Assembly (NCBI GenBank): GCA_027486755.1
Contig: JAIXOM010000041.1
Coordinates: forward strand, 115,973 to 179,972
DNA: 64,000 nt
From: Comamonadaceae bacterium
GTDB lineage: Bacteria > Pseudomonadota > Gammaproteobacteria > Burkholderiales > Burkholderiaceae_C
Direction: 5' to 3'
Part shown: piece by piece, positions 1 to 7,217 of the stretch
Numbering within the stretch: position 1 is the stretch's first letter
Layout: each line of letters starts with the position of its first letter
Notes under the pieces: model-generated
What the model was told of the DNA's origin: nothing
Database searches by the model: none
Seen by the model: only the letters and a program-made list of their open reading frames with translations
Program-made: the position numbers and the translations under genes

Positions 1-144
1 CTGCCCGAGGGCCGCCTCGAGTTCCTGATGGAAAGGCCCGTTATTGGTCAGGATCTTGTTGCCCCAGATCTTTTCCAGATAGGGCACGAACTCTTCCAGC
101 GGCGGCAGGTAGGGTTGCGTCACGAAGACGGGCTGATTCGACAT
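1..144 (-). CDS. DegT/DnrJ/EryC1-family sugar aminotransferase, N-terminal fragment
   Basis: Only the first 48 codons are in the window; the rest lies beyond the left edge. The peptide begins MSNQPVFVTQPYLPPLEEF and contains the block KILTNNGPFHQELE. This is the typical N-terminus of PLP-dependent DegT/DnrJ/EryC1/StrS aminotransferases, which aminate nucleotide-linked keto-sugars. The active-site lysine would lie in the missing part. An AGGAG Shine-Dalgarno sequence (complement of 151-155) precedes the ATG, and a sigma-54-type promoter lies about 70 bp upstream. Its position next to two glycosyltransferase genes and the flagellin genes suggests it makes an amino sugar for flagellin glycosylation. 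O-antigen sugar synthesis is the alternative. The family call is fairly firm; the substrate is unknown. Confidence 0.8.
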   Translation of the reverse strand, partial: MSNQPVFVTQPYLPPLEEFVPYLEKIWGNKILTNNGPFHQELEAALGQ

Positions 145-213
145 GGGGCTCTCCTGGATCGAAGGGGCTGGGCGGGCCAGATAGGCCTTGGCGCAACACA
201 CCTCAATGCGGTT

Positions 214-231
214 AAAGCATGTTCCATGCCA
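214..231 (-). promoter_or_regulatory. Sigma-54 (-24/-12) promoter for the DegT gene
   Basis: On the minus strand TGGCATG-GAAC-ATGCT fits the sigma-54 consensus TGGCACG-N4-TTGCW with two mismatches. The invariant GG (230-229) and GC (218-217) are exactly 10 bp apart. The predicted start near 205 leaves a leader of about 60 nt before the ATG at 144. The rest of the gap 145-473 holds no convincing gene, only a short palindrome at 423-438. Confidence 0.6.
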
Positions 232-422
232 CTTAAATACGGCAACTTTCTGCCGAACTGCGACCCAAGTCCGCGCCGGAAATTCGACAGTACCGACGGG
301 CATTCGCTTCAAGTGCGCGCAAATCTTCAGTAACATCCCGATTGGGAAGCTGATTAGGAGTTGTGCGGGTGGAAAGCGAAGCGGCACTGAAAATTGCCAT
401 GCCGTTTTTCTGCGGATCGGTC

Positions 423-438
423 GGGCTTAGATAAGCCC
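423..438. terminator. Short palindrome after the GT2 gene
   Basis: GGGCTTA-GA-TAAGCCC is a 7-bp perfect inverted repeat, about 35 bp beyond the stop of the GT2 gene on the minus strand. There is no T-tract, so it is at best a weak terminator. Confidence 0.25.
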
Positions 439-473
439 CCGAGCCCTGGCGGCAAACCATTGCCGGCAGCGCC

Positions 474-1577
474 TCAAACCCCCTGACCCGCTTCAGCCGG
501 CTCAACTGCGTACTTGAGTTGCTCCGCCAAACCCCGATAAAGCTCTGCCTGCACTGAGTCACCCAGTTGGCTAAAGACCACTTGCAGGTTGAGCGCCGCC
601 AAGAAGCTCCCCCTCCCCTGCATGGAGCCCTCCAACTCAGGCTGATCACCGATTTCCAGGCAGCGCTGCCAGCTTTGCACTGCGCGGGGCAGCCAAAGCT
701 GCAGGGCCTGAGCTGGGTCGCTGACGCCCTTATTCAAGTAGGCATTGCCTGCCGCAAAGTGGAAATCGGGCGAATGCTGGTAGCGGCCCGCCCATTGCTC
801 GATCATCATCAGGGCTTCATCAATGCGGCCGGCCTGGCTGAGGCAATGAATGGTGCGGACCAGCAGGCTGTGCTCGTAGCTCGCACGCACGGTCAACAGC
901 GCCAGTGCCTTCTGGTAAAGATCAGCCGCTGCGGCATATTCTTTGGCCCCCTCATGCTCCGTACCGAACTGGTACAAAAGGTAGGGATCATCGGGCTCAG
1001 CTTGCAGGGCCTGTGCTAGGAGGCGGCGGTTGCGTCCCTGCTTTTTCTGGAGCTGCTCCTTCAGGTAGCCATCGTGCAAAACCGTCAGTCCCAACCTGGC
1101 GCGGGGCAGTTGGGACGCCGGTTGCTCATGAATCCGCCCTTCATAGCGCACGCCGCGTGGCAACAAGCGCGGCAACCAGGAAGAAACCGGCAAATCCATG
1201 CCGCTCGACTGGTCGAGGTTCATCATTCGGACCAAACCCAGCTGAGCTTGGCTGGCCTTAGCGGGCCAATGGAACCCGGACTGGGGGTCTATCCATTCAT
1301 CGGCATCGAGAAACAGGCTCCAATCGGCGTCTGCCAGTTCAAGCGCCCGGTTGCGGGCTGCCGAAAAGTCGTCAATCCAGTCAAAAAAATGGACCTCTGC
1401 GCCGCAGGCACGCGCCAGCTCAGGCGTACCGTCGGTGGAGCCGGTGTCAAGCACCAGCATGCGGCCGACGTAGGGCTGCGCGCTGCGCAGGCAACGCTCA
1501 ATGCAGCGGCTCTCGTTTTTTGCAATCACCAACAAGGTGGGCGCGGCAACGGCGCGGATGGCTGAAGACTCAATCAT
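474..1577 (-). CDS. GT2-family glycosyltransferase with C-terminal helical (TPR-like) region
   Basis: This 367-residue protein has an N-terminal GT-A fold domain (about residues 10-180). The motifs seen are VIAKNES, LVLDTGSTDGT (nucleotide-sugar binding) and FLDADEW (DxD-type metal site). The C-terminal half (about 190-350) is alpha-helical with TPR-like units rich in A/L/Y and a DPYLLYQFG motif. This GT2-TPR layout is common in bacterial glycosyltransferases. It lies 26-38 bp downstream of the GT41-like gene in the same direction and probably shares its transcript. The ATG at 1577 was chosen; a GTG four codons upstream (1589) is possible. By context it probably extends or adds a glycan on flagellin, but acceptor and sugar are not shown. 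Confidence 0.8.
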   Translation of the reverse strand: MIESSAIRAVAAPTLLVIAKNESRCIERCLRSAQPYVGRMLVLDTGSTDGTPELARACGAEVHFFDWIDDFSAARNRALELADADWSLFLDADEWIDPQSGFHWPAKASQAQLGLVRMMNLDQSSGMDLPVSSWLPRLLPRGVRYEGRIHEQPASQLPRARLGLTVLHDGYLKEQLQKKQGRNRRLLAQALQAEPDDPYLLYQFGTEHEGAKEYAAAADLYQKALALLTVRASYEHSLLVRTIHCLSQAGRIDEALMMIEQWAGRYQHSPDFHFAAGNAYLNKGVSDPAQALQLWLPRAVQSWQRCLEIGDQPELEGSMQGRGSFLAALNLQVVFSQLGDSVQAELYRGLAEQLKYAVEPAEAGQGV

Positions 1578-1615
1578 GGTCACCGGCACCCGATTGGTCC
1601 AGCACGTCCACGCAA

Positions 1616-3940
1616 TCAGGCAAAGGCAGCGTTTTGCAGCTGAGCCACGTCCAGGTCTTGGGGCTTGGCGCCTTCTCGCTGGAGCTCATAAGCCTCAACC
1701 AATGCTCGCTCAAAATGCCGGGCATAAGTCTCGGCGTCGTACAGAGGGCCGTGGGCGATGCCATCTTTGACTGTTTGCTTGAGCCGCTGGTGGTAGGCAC
1801 GATCATGGTAGATCTTCAAGGCCAAGGCTTCGTAGGCTTCCTCGGAATCCACAATCAACTCCTGCAAGCCAACCGTCTGCAAAATGCTACCGGCCACCCG
1901 GCTGGCGAAGGTCTGCCCCGAACGGGTGATGATGGGCACACCTGCCCACAAAGCATCCGATGCGGTGGTGTGCGCATTGCAGGGAAAGCTGTCCATGAAC
2001 AGATCGGCATGCACAAAGCGCTTGAGGTGGTCGGCCTCAACGAGCATGGGGGCAAATACCACCCGCGAAGGGTCCATGCCAGCTGCCTTGATGCAGGCCA
2101 GCAGGTTGGCCTCGGCCTGTTCGGTGGTCTTGAGCATCCACAAAACGCTGTCGGGCGCCTGTTTAAGGATGCGCAGCCACAGGTCGAACACTTTGGGGGT
2201 GAGCTTGTAGGTGTTGTTGAAGCTGCAGAAGACGAATTTTGAATCGGGCAGTTCAGCTGGCCTGTCGCCACCCTGCCCCGCGCTGGGCCGCTCTGGGTTG
2301 TTGGGCTGATAGCAGTCGGGCATGTAGATGATTTTTTCATCAAAGTACTGCCGGTTCTCGGGCGTGACGGTGTAGTGGTCGGCCACCATGTAGTCCATGT
2401 AGGGTGCGCCCATGCTGCCCGGAAAGCCCAGGTAGTTGATCTGCACCGGCGCTGCGCGTTCGGCAAAGATGCCGGTGCGGCTGCCCTCGGTAAAGCCTTT
2501 GAGGTCAATGGCAATGTCGACCTCGAGTTGGCGCGACAGCAGCGCAACCGCCCCGTCACTCAGACGGCTGACATCATGGTAGTGGTCAAACAGAGCGCGC
2601 ACCCGGTCGGTGTAGCCGTCTTGCTTGGCGAAGTCCAGCGAAAAGGCGTAAATCTCAAAGCGACTGCGGTCATGGGCGCGCAGCATGCCCTCGATCAGCA
2701 TCACCGTGGCGTGATGGTAAAAATCCGAAGAGTAGTAGCCAATTCGGATTTTCTCGTGGCGGCTATAGGGCTTGAGGTCACCCAGAACATAGGTGGGGCT
2801 GAACTTGCCTTTGATGGTATTTCGCGCCGATGCAACATTGGCTTCGGCGCTGTTTTCGAAAATGACCGACGGAAAGGTTCGCGATGCGGTATGCGTGTTG
2901 TCAGACTCCATAGTCCGCAGAACTCTATCGTGCTCTTGCCAGTCGCAAATGAAAGACATCGTGTAAAGGTACGAGCCGGCAATTTCATATCCGTTTGGGT
3001 TGATCGCATAGGACTTGCGATAGCAATTGTTTGCCCGGATGAAGTCACGTTTCGCGCCGTAAATATTCCCCATGTTCAGCCATGTCATGGCGTCATCCGG
3101 ATGGCGCTTGAGAATTTTTTCAAACAGCGGCAGTGCCTCGTCATAGCGCTTCAATGCCAGTAACAGCGAGCCGTAACAGGTGAGCGCGCGACGGTTTTGA
3201 GGCTCAAGCGCCAAAGCCTGAAGATACTTGGCCTCACTGGCCACACCTCGCCGCACATGAGCGAGTAACTCGGCATGGTCGATCAGATAGTCAAGCTGCG
3301 GCGCATGCATCTGTTCTAGGAGCTCAAATTTCTGCAGCGCGGCCGATGGCATGCCCTGGTAGGTCAAGAGCTTGGCCTGGCAATGCAGGAGCTGTATGGA
3401 ATCCGGGTTGATGGCCAGCGCCAAGTCCAGGAGTTCTATCGTTTCTTGGTAGCGCCCCATGTCGTGCAAGAGCAAGGCGGTACGTAAGTACGCATCGACC
3501 ATCTTGGGGTTGTTCGAAATAACGCGCTGCAAGATCTCCAGCGCCTCCGAGCGTGATCCCAACTCCTGATGGCAAAACCCCAAACTGTAGGCAATGTCTT
3601 CGGTCCAACCCCTCAAAGCCTCGCAGTGCTTCAAGTAGGGCAAGGCGTCCTGGTACTTTCTACCGTGCATCAGCAAAGTGGCAATGTCCTCGGCCACCTG
3701 CGCGTTACTCAGGTCCAGCTCAAGGCGTTTTTGCAGGCAGACAATGGCCTCGTCGATCTGCCCCAGCTTAAGGTGGGCCTGCCCGCACAGCACCAAGGCA
3801 TCATGGTGGCCTGGGGCCGAGCGTAAAACTGTCTCGCAAGCTTGTAGGCACTGCCTGAACTGACGCTGCGCCAAAGCTTTGCGGGCGCGTTGCAGATGGC
3901 CCGCGGCGGCCGGGCTCACACGAGCGGCGGGGGCGCCCAA
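1616..3940 (-). CDS. TPR / GT41 O-GlcNAc-transferase-like protein
   Basis: This 774-residue protein has an N-terminal array of TPR-like helices (about residues 10-330, e.g. HPDDAMTWLNMGNIYG). A C-terminal SPINDLY/OGT-type (GT41) catalytic region follows. Its landmarks are KIRIGYYSSDFYHHA (start of the catalytic half), DIAIDLKGFTEG, INYLGFPGSMGAPYMDY, FCSFNNTYKLTP, and HTTASDALWAGVPIITRSG (UDP-binding part). The family transfers a sugar to Ser/Thr of proteins. Directly downstream of the flagellin genes, it is a strong candidate flagellin O-glycosyltransferase. The start is uncertain: TTG at 3940 gives the longest frame, and a GTG lies seven codons further in. Only one base separates it from the preceding stop, so the two genes are probably translationally coupled. 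Confidence 0.85.
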   Translation of the reverse strand: MGAPAARVSPAAAGHLQRARKALAQRQFRQCLQACETVLRSAPGHHDALVLCGQAHLKLGQIDEAIVCLQKRLELDLSNAQVAEDIATLLMHGRKYQDALPYLKHCEALRGWTEDIAYSLGFCHQELGSRSEALEILQRVISNNPKMVDAYLRTALLLHDMGRYQETIELLDLALAINPDSIQLLHCQAKLLTYQGMPSAALQKFELLEQMHAPQLDYLIDHAELLAHVRRGVASEAKYLQALALEPQNRRALTCYGSLLLALKRYDEALPLFEKILKRHPDDAMTWLNMGNIYGAKRDFIRANNCYRKSYAINPNGYEIAGSYLYTMSFICDWQEHDRVLRTMESDNTHTASRTFPSVIFENSAEANVASARNTIKGKFSPTYVLGDLKPYSRHEKIRIGYYSSDFYHHATVMLIEGMLRAHDRSRFEIYAFSLDFAKQDGYTDRVRALFDHYHDVSRLSDGAVALLSRQLEVDIAIDLKGFTEGSRTGIFAERAAPVQINYLGFPGSMGAPYMDYMVADHYTVTPENRQYFDEKIIYMPDCYQPNNPERPSAGQGGDRPAELPDSKFVFCSFNNTYKLTPKVFDLWLRILKQAPDSVLWMLKTTEQAEANLLACIKAAGMDPSRVVFAPMLVEADHLKRFVHADLFMDSFPCNAHTTASDALWAGVPIITRSGQTFASRVAGSILQTVGLQELIVDSEEAYEALALKIYHDRAYHQRLKQTVKDGIAHGPLYDAETYARHFERALVEAYELQREGAKPQDLDVAQLQNAAFA

Positions 3941-3941
3941 T

Positions 3942-4403
3942 TTAAGCCCCAGCTCGGGCAGACTTGGCTGCCAAAATGGAATTGAGGGTTTGCGACTCAG
4001 ACTCCAGCATCACATCGCCGGGGTACATCTTGAGTGCATTGCCGGCCAATCGGGCGGCGCGCCCCATCTCCCCTAGACAACGCAGCACCCTCACCCAATG
4101 GCTGAGGGTTTCGGCGGTTACGCCACTGCCCTGCAGGCGCACCAGACGCTCCAGATAAAAAGAGGCTTTGGTCCAATCCTGCCTGGCCTCTGAAATCAAA
4201 GCCAGTAACGAGACCAGTTCTTGCGAGTCAGGGTGCTGGCGCACAGCGCCTTCCACCAAGGCGAAGGCCTGAGAGAGTTGATTGCGGGCCACCAAATCGA
4301 CTGCCGTCTGCCGCACATGCTGGGGGGAGACAGGCATCTGCTCCGGCGGCGAACTGAAACCGGCGTCAAGAGCGGCAGGTGAAACGGCAAGAGCTTGCAG
4401 CAT
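3942..4403 (-). CDS. Small TPR-like helical protein upstream of GT41 gene
   Basis: This 153-residue soluble protein is predicted to be all-helical. Weak TPR-like units (about residues 30-65 and 100-140) include the motif AGNALKMYPGD. It has no signal peptide or membrane segment. An AGGAG Shine-Dalgarno sequence sits just before the ATG. The stop is 1 bp from the start of the GT41-like gene, so it belongs to the glycosylation operon. It may have arisen as a split TPR extension of that enzyme, or may act as an adaptor that presents flagellin. No specific family is recognised. Confidence 0.7.
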   Translation of the reverse strand: MLQALAVSPAALDAGFSSPPEQMPVSPQHVRQTAVDLVARNQLSQAFALVEGAVRQHPDSQELVSLLALISEARQDWTKASFYLERLVRLQGSGVTAETLSHWVRVLRCLGEMGRAARLAGNALKMYPGDVMLESESQTLNSILAAKSARAGA

Positions 4404-4420
4404 AAGGAACTCCTAATGAA

Positions 4421-4450
4421 GTTCCAGCGGCAACAGCTTGCCACTGGAAC
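4421..4450 (-). terminator. Hairpin between divergent flagellin gene and glycosylation operon
   Basis: A nearly perfect 13-bp stem (GTTCCAG...CTGGAAC outside, GGCAA...TTGCC inside) with a GCTG loop lies between the flagellin stop (4508) and the TPR gene start (4403). It lacks a long U-tract and sits only 18 nt before the next ATG. It may attenuate read-through rather than stop it. No separate promoter is visible in this gap. Confidence 0.45.
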
Positions 4451-4507
4451 GAGGCAAGCAAATAAAGCAAGTAACGGGCCCGGCATAAACAGCCGGCAGC
4501 GGGAAGA

Positions 4508-5326
4508 TCAGCTCAAGAGTTGCAAGACCATGACGCCCTGCTGGTTGGCCTGGGAAAGCATGGCCGTGCCCGCAGCCTGCATGATCTGGGCACGCGCCAA
4601 GTCAGCCGTGGCTTTGGCATAGTCAGCGTCCAGCAACTGACTCTTTGATGAACTCAGGTTCATCGAGACATTCGCGGAACTGTCGGCGGCGTGGGAGAGC
4701 CGGTTCATGGCCGCGCCCCAGGTCGCTCTGTTGGAGTTGATGGTGGTCAGATCAGCCTCGGTGTTGTCCAGTGCCGTCAGCGCATTTGTTCGCGTGGTCA
4801 AGCCGGTGGCACTGAGTACCGTCAAACTACTTAGGCTCGCGAAATTGACGGCGATGCCATCCGTGGTCACCCCTGCGGCGCCCACCTTGTAATTGGCTGT
4901 GGCGGTGCTCCCATCGAGCAAGCCCTGGCCGTTCCACTTGGTGTTTTGAATGATGGAAGACATGGCGTTTTTCAGTTCGCCAAACTCCGTATTCAGGGCG
5001 CTGCGGTCCGTGGTTCCATAGGTATCGCTCGCGGCCTGAATGGCCAATTCGCGCATGCGCCCCAGCATATCGGCCATGACTTGCGTCGCCCCATCGGCGG
5101 TTTGCACCATCGCAATACCGTCGTTCGCATTGCGAACCGCCTGATTCAAGCTGAGGATTTTGGCCGACATCTGGCTGCCAATGGCCGAACTGGCTGCATC
5201 GTCAGCGGCCGAATTAACCCGCAACCCGGTGGAGAGCTGCGCCATAGACTTAGACAAGCCTATGTTATTGGTGGTCAACGCATGTTGTGCCTTCAGCGCA
5301 TCGATATTCGTATTGAAACTGGGCAT
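4508..5326 (-). CDS. fliC: Flagellin, divergent paralogue
   Basis: This 272-residue protein has the conserved flagellin D0/D1 termini and a very short variable centre (about residues 140-190). It starts MPSFNTNIDALKAQ instead of the usual MSxINTN. The normally invariant DDAAGLAI block reads DDAASSAI, and the C-terminus ends VMVLQLLS rather than the usual SLLR. It is clearly paralogous to the flagellin at 5483-6304 but less canonical, so it is likely a minor or specialised filament subunit. Upstream there is a good sigma-28 -10 box (5391-5398) without a matching -35. A strong hairpin separates it from the other flagellin gene, so its expression may be low or dependent on read-through. Confidence 0.92.
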   Translation of the reverse strand: MPSFNTNIDALKAQHALTTNNIGLSKSMAQLSTGLRVNSAADDAASSAIGSQMSAKILSLNQAVRNANDGIAMVQTADGATQVMADMLGRMRELAIQAASDTYGTTDRSALNTEFGELKNAMSSIIQNTKWNGQGLLDGSTATANYKVGAAGVTTDGIAVNFASLSSLTVLSATGLTTRTNALTALDNTEADLTTINSNRATWGAAMNRLSHAADSSANVSMNLSSSKSQLLDADYAKATADLARAQIMQAAGTAMLSQANQQGVMVLQLLS

Positions 5327-5390
5327 GAGCAGGCTCCTGGCAAAACGGTGCGCAGCTTGAGTAAGCTTTTGCCGAGTCTAGGGTCCAAAA

Positions 5391-5398
5391 GAATCGGC
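5391..5398 (-). promoter_or_regulatory. Sigma-28 -10-like box before divergent flagellin gene
   Basis: The minus strand reads GCCGATTC, matching the sigma-28 -10 box seen before the canonical flagellin and flgP genes. At the expected distance (15 bp) the -35 position reads TGCA instead of TCAA. Either a weak promoter or a decayed one. Confidence 0.35.
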
Positions 5399-5436
5399 AT
5401 CGACCACATAAGCTGCATCTGAGAGAGGGTCAAACG

Positions 5437-5463
5437 GGTTGATCCGGACGAGCCGGATCAACC
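5437..5463 (-). terminator. Strong hairpin after canonical flagellin gene
   Basis: GGTTGATCCGG and CCGGATCAACC form a perfect 11-bp stem around an ACGAG loop. It begins about 20 bp after the flagellin stop codon in the direction of transcription. Only a short T-run (GTTT) follows. Its position between two tandem flagellin genes fits a transcription terminator or RNA-stabilising hairpin. Confidence 0.65.
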
Positions 5464-5482
5464 TGCTTCAGTCAGCCGCCCA

Positions 5483-6304
5483 TCACCGCAGGAGCGAGAG
5501 CACTGCCTGTGGCTGCTGGTTGGCCTGAGCCAGCATCGCAGTGGCCGCCTGCTGAATGATCTGCGTGCGTGCCAGCTCCGTGGTAGCCGCTGCGTAGTCG
5601 GTATCCTGGATGCGGCTGCGCGAAGCAGCGGTATTCATCGAGATGTTCGCCAGGTTATCCACCGAGGATTCCATACGGTTGATCTTGGCACCCAGGGTGG
5701 CACGGAAGGTGTCTACGGTCTGAATAGCGGCATCGACGCTGCTGATGGCGGAAGTCGCACCACCGTAGCTGATCATGCTGAGCGACTGCACACCGAGCGC
5801 AGTGGCCGACATAGCAGAGAAAGTGACGCTCACCGAAGAGGTGGAGGTCGATCCAGAGCCAACCTGGTAGGTATAAGTGGAAGCGTCGGCGCCGAGAATC
5901 TTCCGGCCGTTCCACTCAGAATTGGTAGCGACGCGATCAATCTCTTCTTTGAGCTGGGTGATCTCTGTTCCGATGGCGTTGCGGTCCTGGGTGGCATAGG
6001 TATCGTTGGCCGCCTGGACAGACAGTTCGCGCATACGCTGCAGCATATTGCTGATTTCCTTGGTCGCGCCCTCTGCGGTCTGGATCATAGAAATCGCGTC
6101 GTTGGCATTGCGCACGCCTTGGTCCAGGCCGCGAATCTGTGCTTCCATCTTGCTGGCAATCGCCAAGCCGGCAGCGTCGTCAGCAGCGCCGTTGATGCGC
6201 TTGCCGGTCGACAGCTGTTCCATCGCCTTGCTCAGGCTGCGGTTGTTCACCGACAAGGCGTTTTGCGCCATGATGGACTTCACGTTGGTATTAATCACTG
6301 ACAT
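5483..6304 (-). CDS. fliC: Flagellin, canonical filament subunit
   Basis: This 273-residue flagellin begins [20 protein letters not shown] and carries the canonical [12 protein letters not shown] block near residue 42. It ends with [13 protein letters not shown], the D0 helix. The central domain (about 140-190) is short and rich in Ser/Thr/Ala/Gly, offering possible O-glycosylation sites. It is exported by the flagellar type III system and polymerises under the FliD cap. It has its own sigma-28 promoter (6410-6436) and a leader of about 100 nt with a GGAG ribosome site. By sequence and promoter it is the likely major flagellin. Confidence 0.95.
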   Translation of the reverse strand: MSVINTNVKSIMAQNALSVNNRSLSKAMEQLSTGKRINGAADDAAGLAIASKMEAQIRGLDQGVRNANDAISMIQTAEGATKEISNMLQRMRELSVQAANDTYATQDRNAIGTEITQLKEEIDRVATNSEWNGRKILGADASTYTYQVGSGSTSTSSVSVTFSAMSATALGVQSLSMISYGGATSAISSVDAAIQTVDTFRATLGAKINRMESSVDNLANISMNTAASRSRIQDTDYAAATTELARTQIIQQAATAMLAQANQQPQAVLSLLR

Positions 6305-6409
6305 GGTCTTACTCCTTCAAGAGATGTTTCACAAGGGTTGGCAGGGACCGAAAGGGAGTAGGACCTGCCTGTTGTCACAGAAAAACTTTTTGAATTCCTG
6401 TTGAGATAT

Positions 6410-6436
6410 GAATCGGTGCATCTGGAAAGAACTTGA
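6410..6436 (-). promoter_or_regulatory. Sigma-28 promoter of the canonical flagellin gene
   Basis: Minus strand: -35 TCAAGTT starting at 6436, 15-bp spacer, -10 ACCGATTC at 6417-6410. Same layout as the fliD, flgM and flgP promoters in this window. Transcription would start near 6403, about 100 nt before the ATG. Confidence 0.7.
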
Positions 6437-6463
6437 GGCCTGGGCCATTAAATTCTTTTAGAT

Positions 6464-6877
6464 TCACGAGGTCTTGTCATGGACCAGGCCTTTGAGCTGC
6501 TCCATGTTGTGGGCCACACGCAGTACCGCCTCGCTGGGGATCTGCCGAATCACCTCACCAGTCTCTGCCTTACGCACGGTGATCACCATCCGGTCGGTCA
6601 CCTCGTCCATGGCGAAGTTCAGCTTGCGACCATCCTTAATGGCCTGCTGATTCATGCGTTCGATAGCCTGCTTCAATTCGCTTCGCTGGGCCTCGGCCTC
6701 GGCGCGGCGCTCGGCCTGCGAGGGGACTTCCTGTTTGGGGGCGGCTTTTGCAGCCGCGGCGGCGGGCGCAGCGGCGGGAGCAGCCTCCTTAGCCTTTTCA
6801 ACGGGCCGCGCAGGCGCCAAAGCCTCCGGCGCCGGGCGCGGCGGGGGCTGGGTCACTCGGCTGATTTCATTACTCAT
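6464..6877 (-). CDS. flaG: FlaG family protein
   Basis: This 137-residue protein starts MSNEISRVTQPPPRPAPEAL. The ATG at 6877 has a GAAAGGA ribosome site and is preferred over an upstream in-frame start at 6952. The N-terminal half is low-complexity Ala/Pro/Lys/Glu. The C-terminal FlaG domain (about 75-137) contains LNFAMDEVTDRMVITVRKAE and GEVIRQIPSE, both typical of the family. FlaG proteins are encoded beside fliD and flagellin genes and affect filament length. It lies between fliD and the flagellin gene on the same strand. A possible weak promoter is at 6968-6994; otherwise it would be read from the fliD promoter. Confidence 0.88.
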   Translation of the reverse strand: MSNEISRVTQPPPRPAPEALAPARPVEKAKEAAPAAAPAAAAAKAAPKQEVPSQAERRAEAEAQRSELKQAIERMNQQAIKDGRKLNFAMDEVTDRMVITVRKAETGEVIRQIPSEAVLRVAHNMEQLKGLVHDKTS

Positions 6878-6967
6878 GGCAAGTCCTTTCCAGGAAAGTG
6901 CTGCTGGTGCCTGGCCTAAACCCTGAAAAAGGGGTCGGCTCAGCCCAAACACCGCGCTGTGTCACTC

Positions 6968-6994
6968 GATTCGGCGCGGCGGCGGCAAACTTTA
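6968..6994 (-). promoter_or_regulatory. Possible sigma-28 promoter of flaG (atypical spacing)
   Basis: The minus strand has TAAAGTTT (6994-6987) followed by GCCGAATC (6975-6968). The spacer after TAAA is 12 bp, whereas the other promoters here use 15 bp. A weak candidate only. Confidence 0.25.
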
Positions 6995-7030
6995 GCCGCT
7001 GGCTGAAAAATATTTTGCGGTGATCAAGTT

Positions 7031-7123
7031 TGTGGGAGTGCCGCCCCCGGCACGATGGGCCTTTGAAGGGGCGGCGGTGGCTGATCCACCGCCGCATCGC
7101 CGCGAGGGCGCGGCTCCCACACC
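7031..7123. repeat. Palindromic intergenic element A (REP/BIME-like)
   Basis: The element is bounded by TGTGGGAG and CTCCCACA and contains three internal hairpins: GTGCCG/CGGCAC, GCGGCGGTGG/CCACCGCCGC, and GCCGCG/CGCGGC. Its right 29 bp (7095-7123) are identical to 29854-29882 in element C. A TTTTT run follows on the plus strand. It occupies the flaG-fliD gap (6878-7217), where another palindrome, CAAGGGT-TT-ACCCTTG, lies at 7146-7161. No gene is seen in that gap. Confidence 0.75.
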
Positions 7124-7217
7124 TTTTTATTCAGCTTGCCAAATGCAAGGGTTTACCCTTGGCTGGGGCCCTGGCACTCATGGCGGACCTATAGAGCCAA
7201 GCGCAGAGTTGCCTGAC

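Noticed and set aside
233..649. 138-codon minus-strand frame overlapping the end of the GT2 gene
   Set aside because: Out of frame with the glycosyltransferase, whose motifs are intact. Composition and lack of a ribosome site indicate a shadow.
5338..5365. TCAA plus 15-bp spacer plus GCCAGGAG upstream of the divergent flagellin gene
   Set aside because: The -10 box matches poorly and overlaps the ribosome-binding region of the gene.
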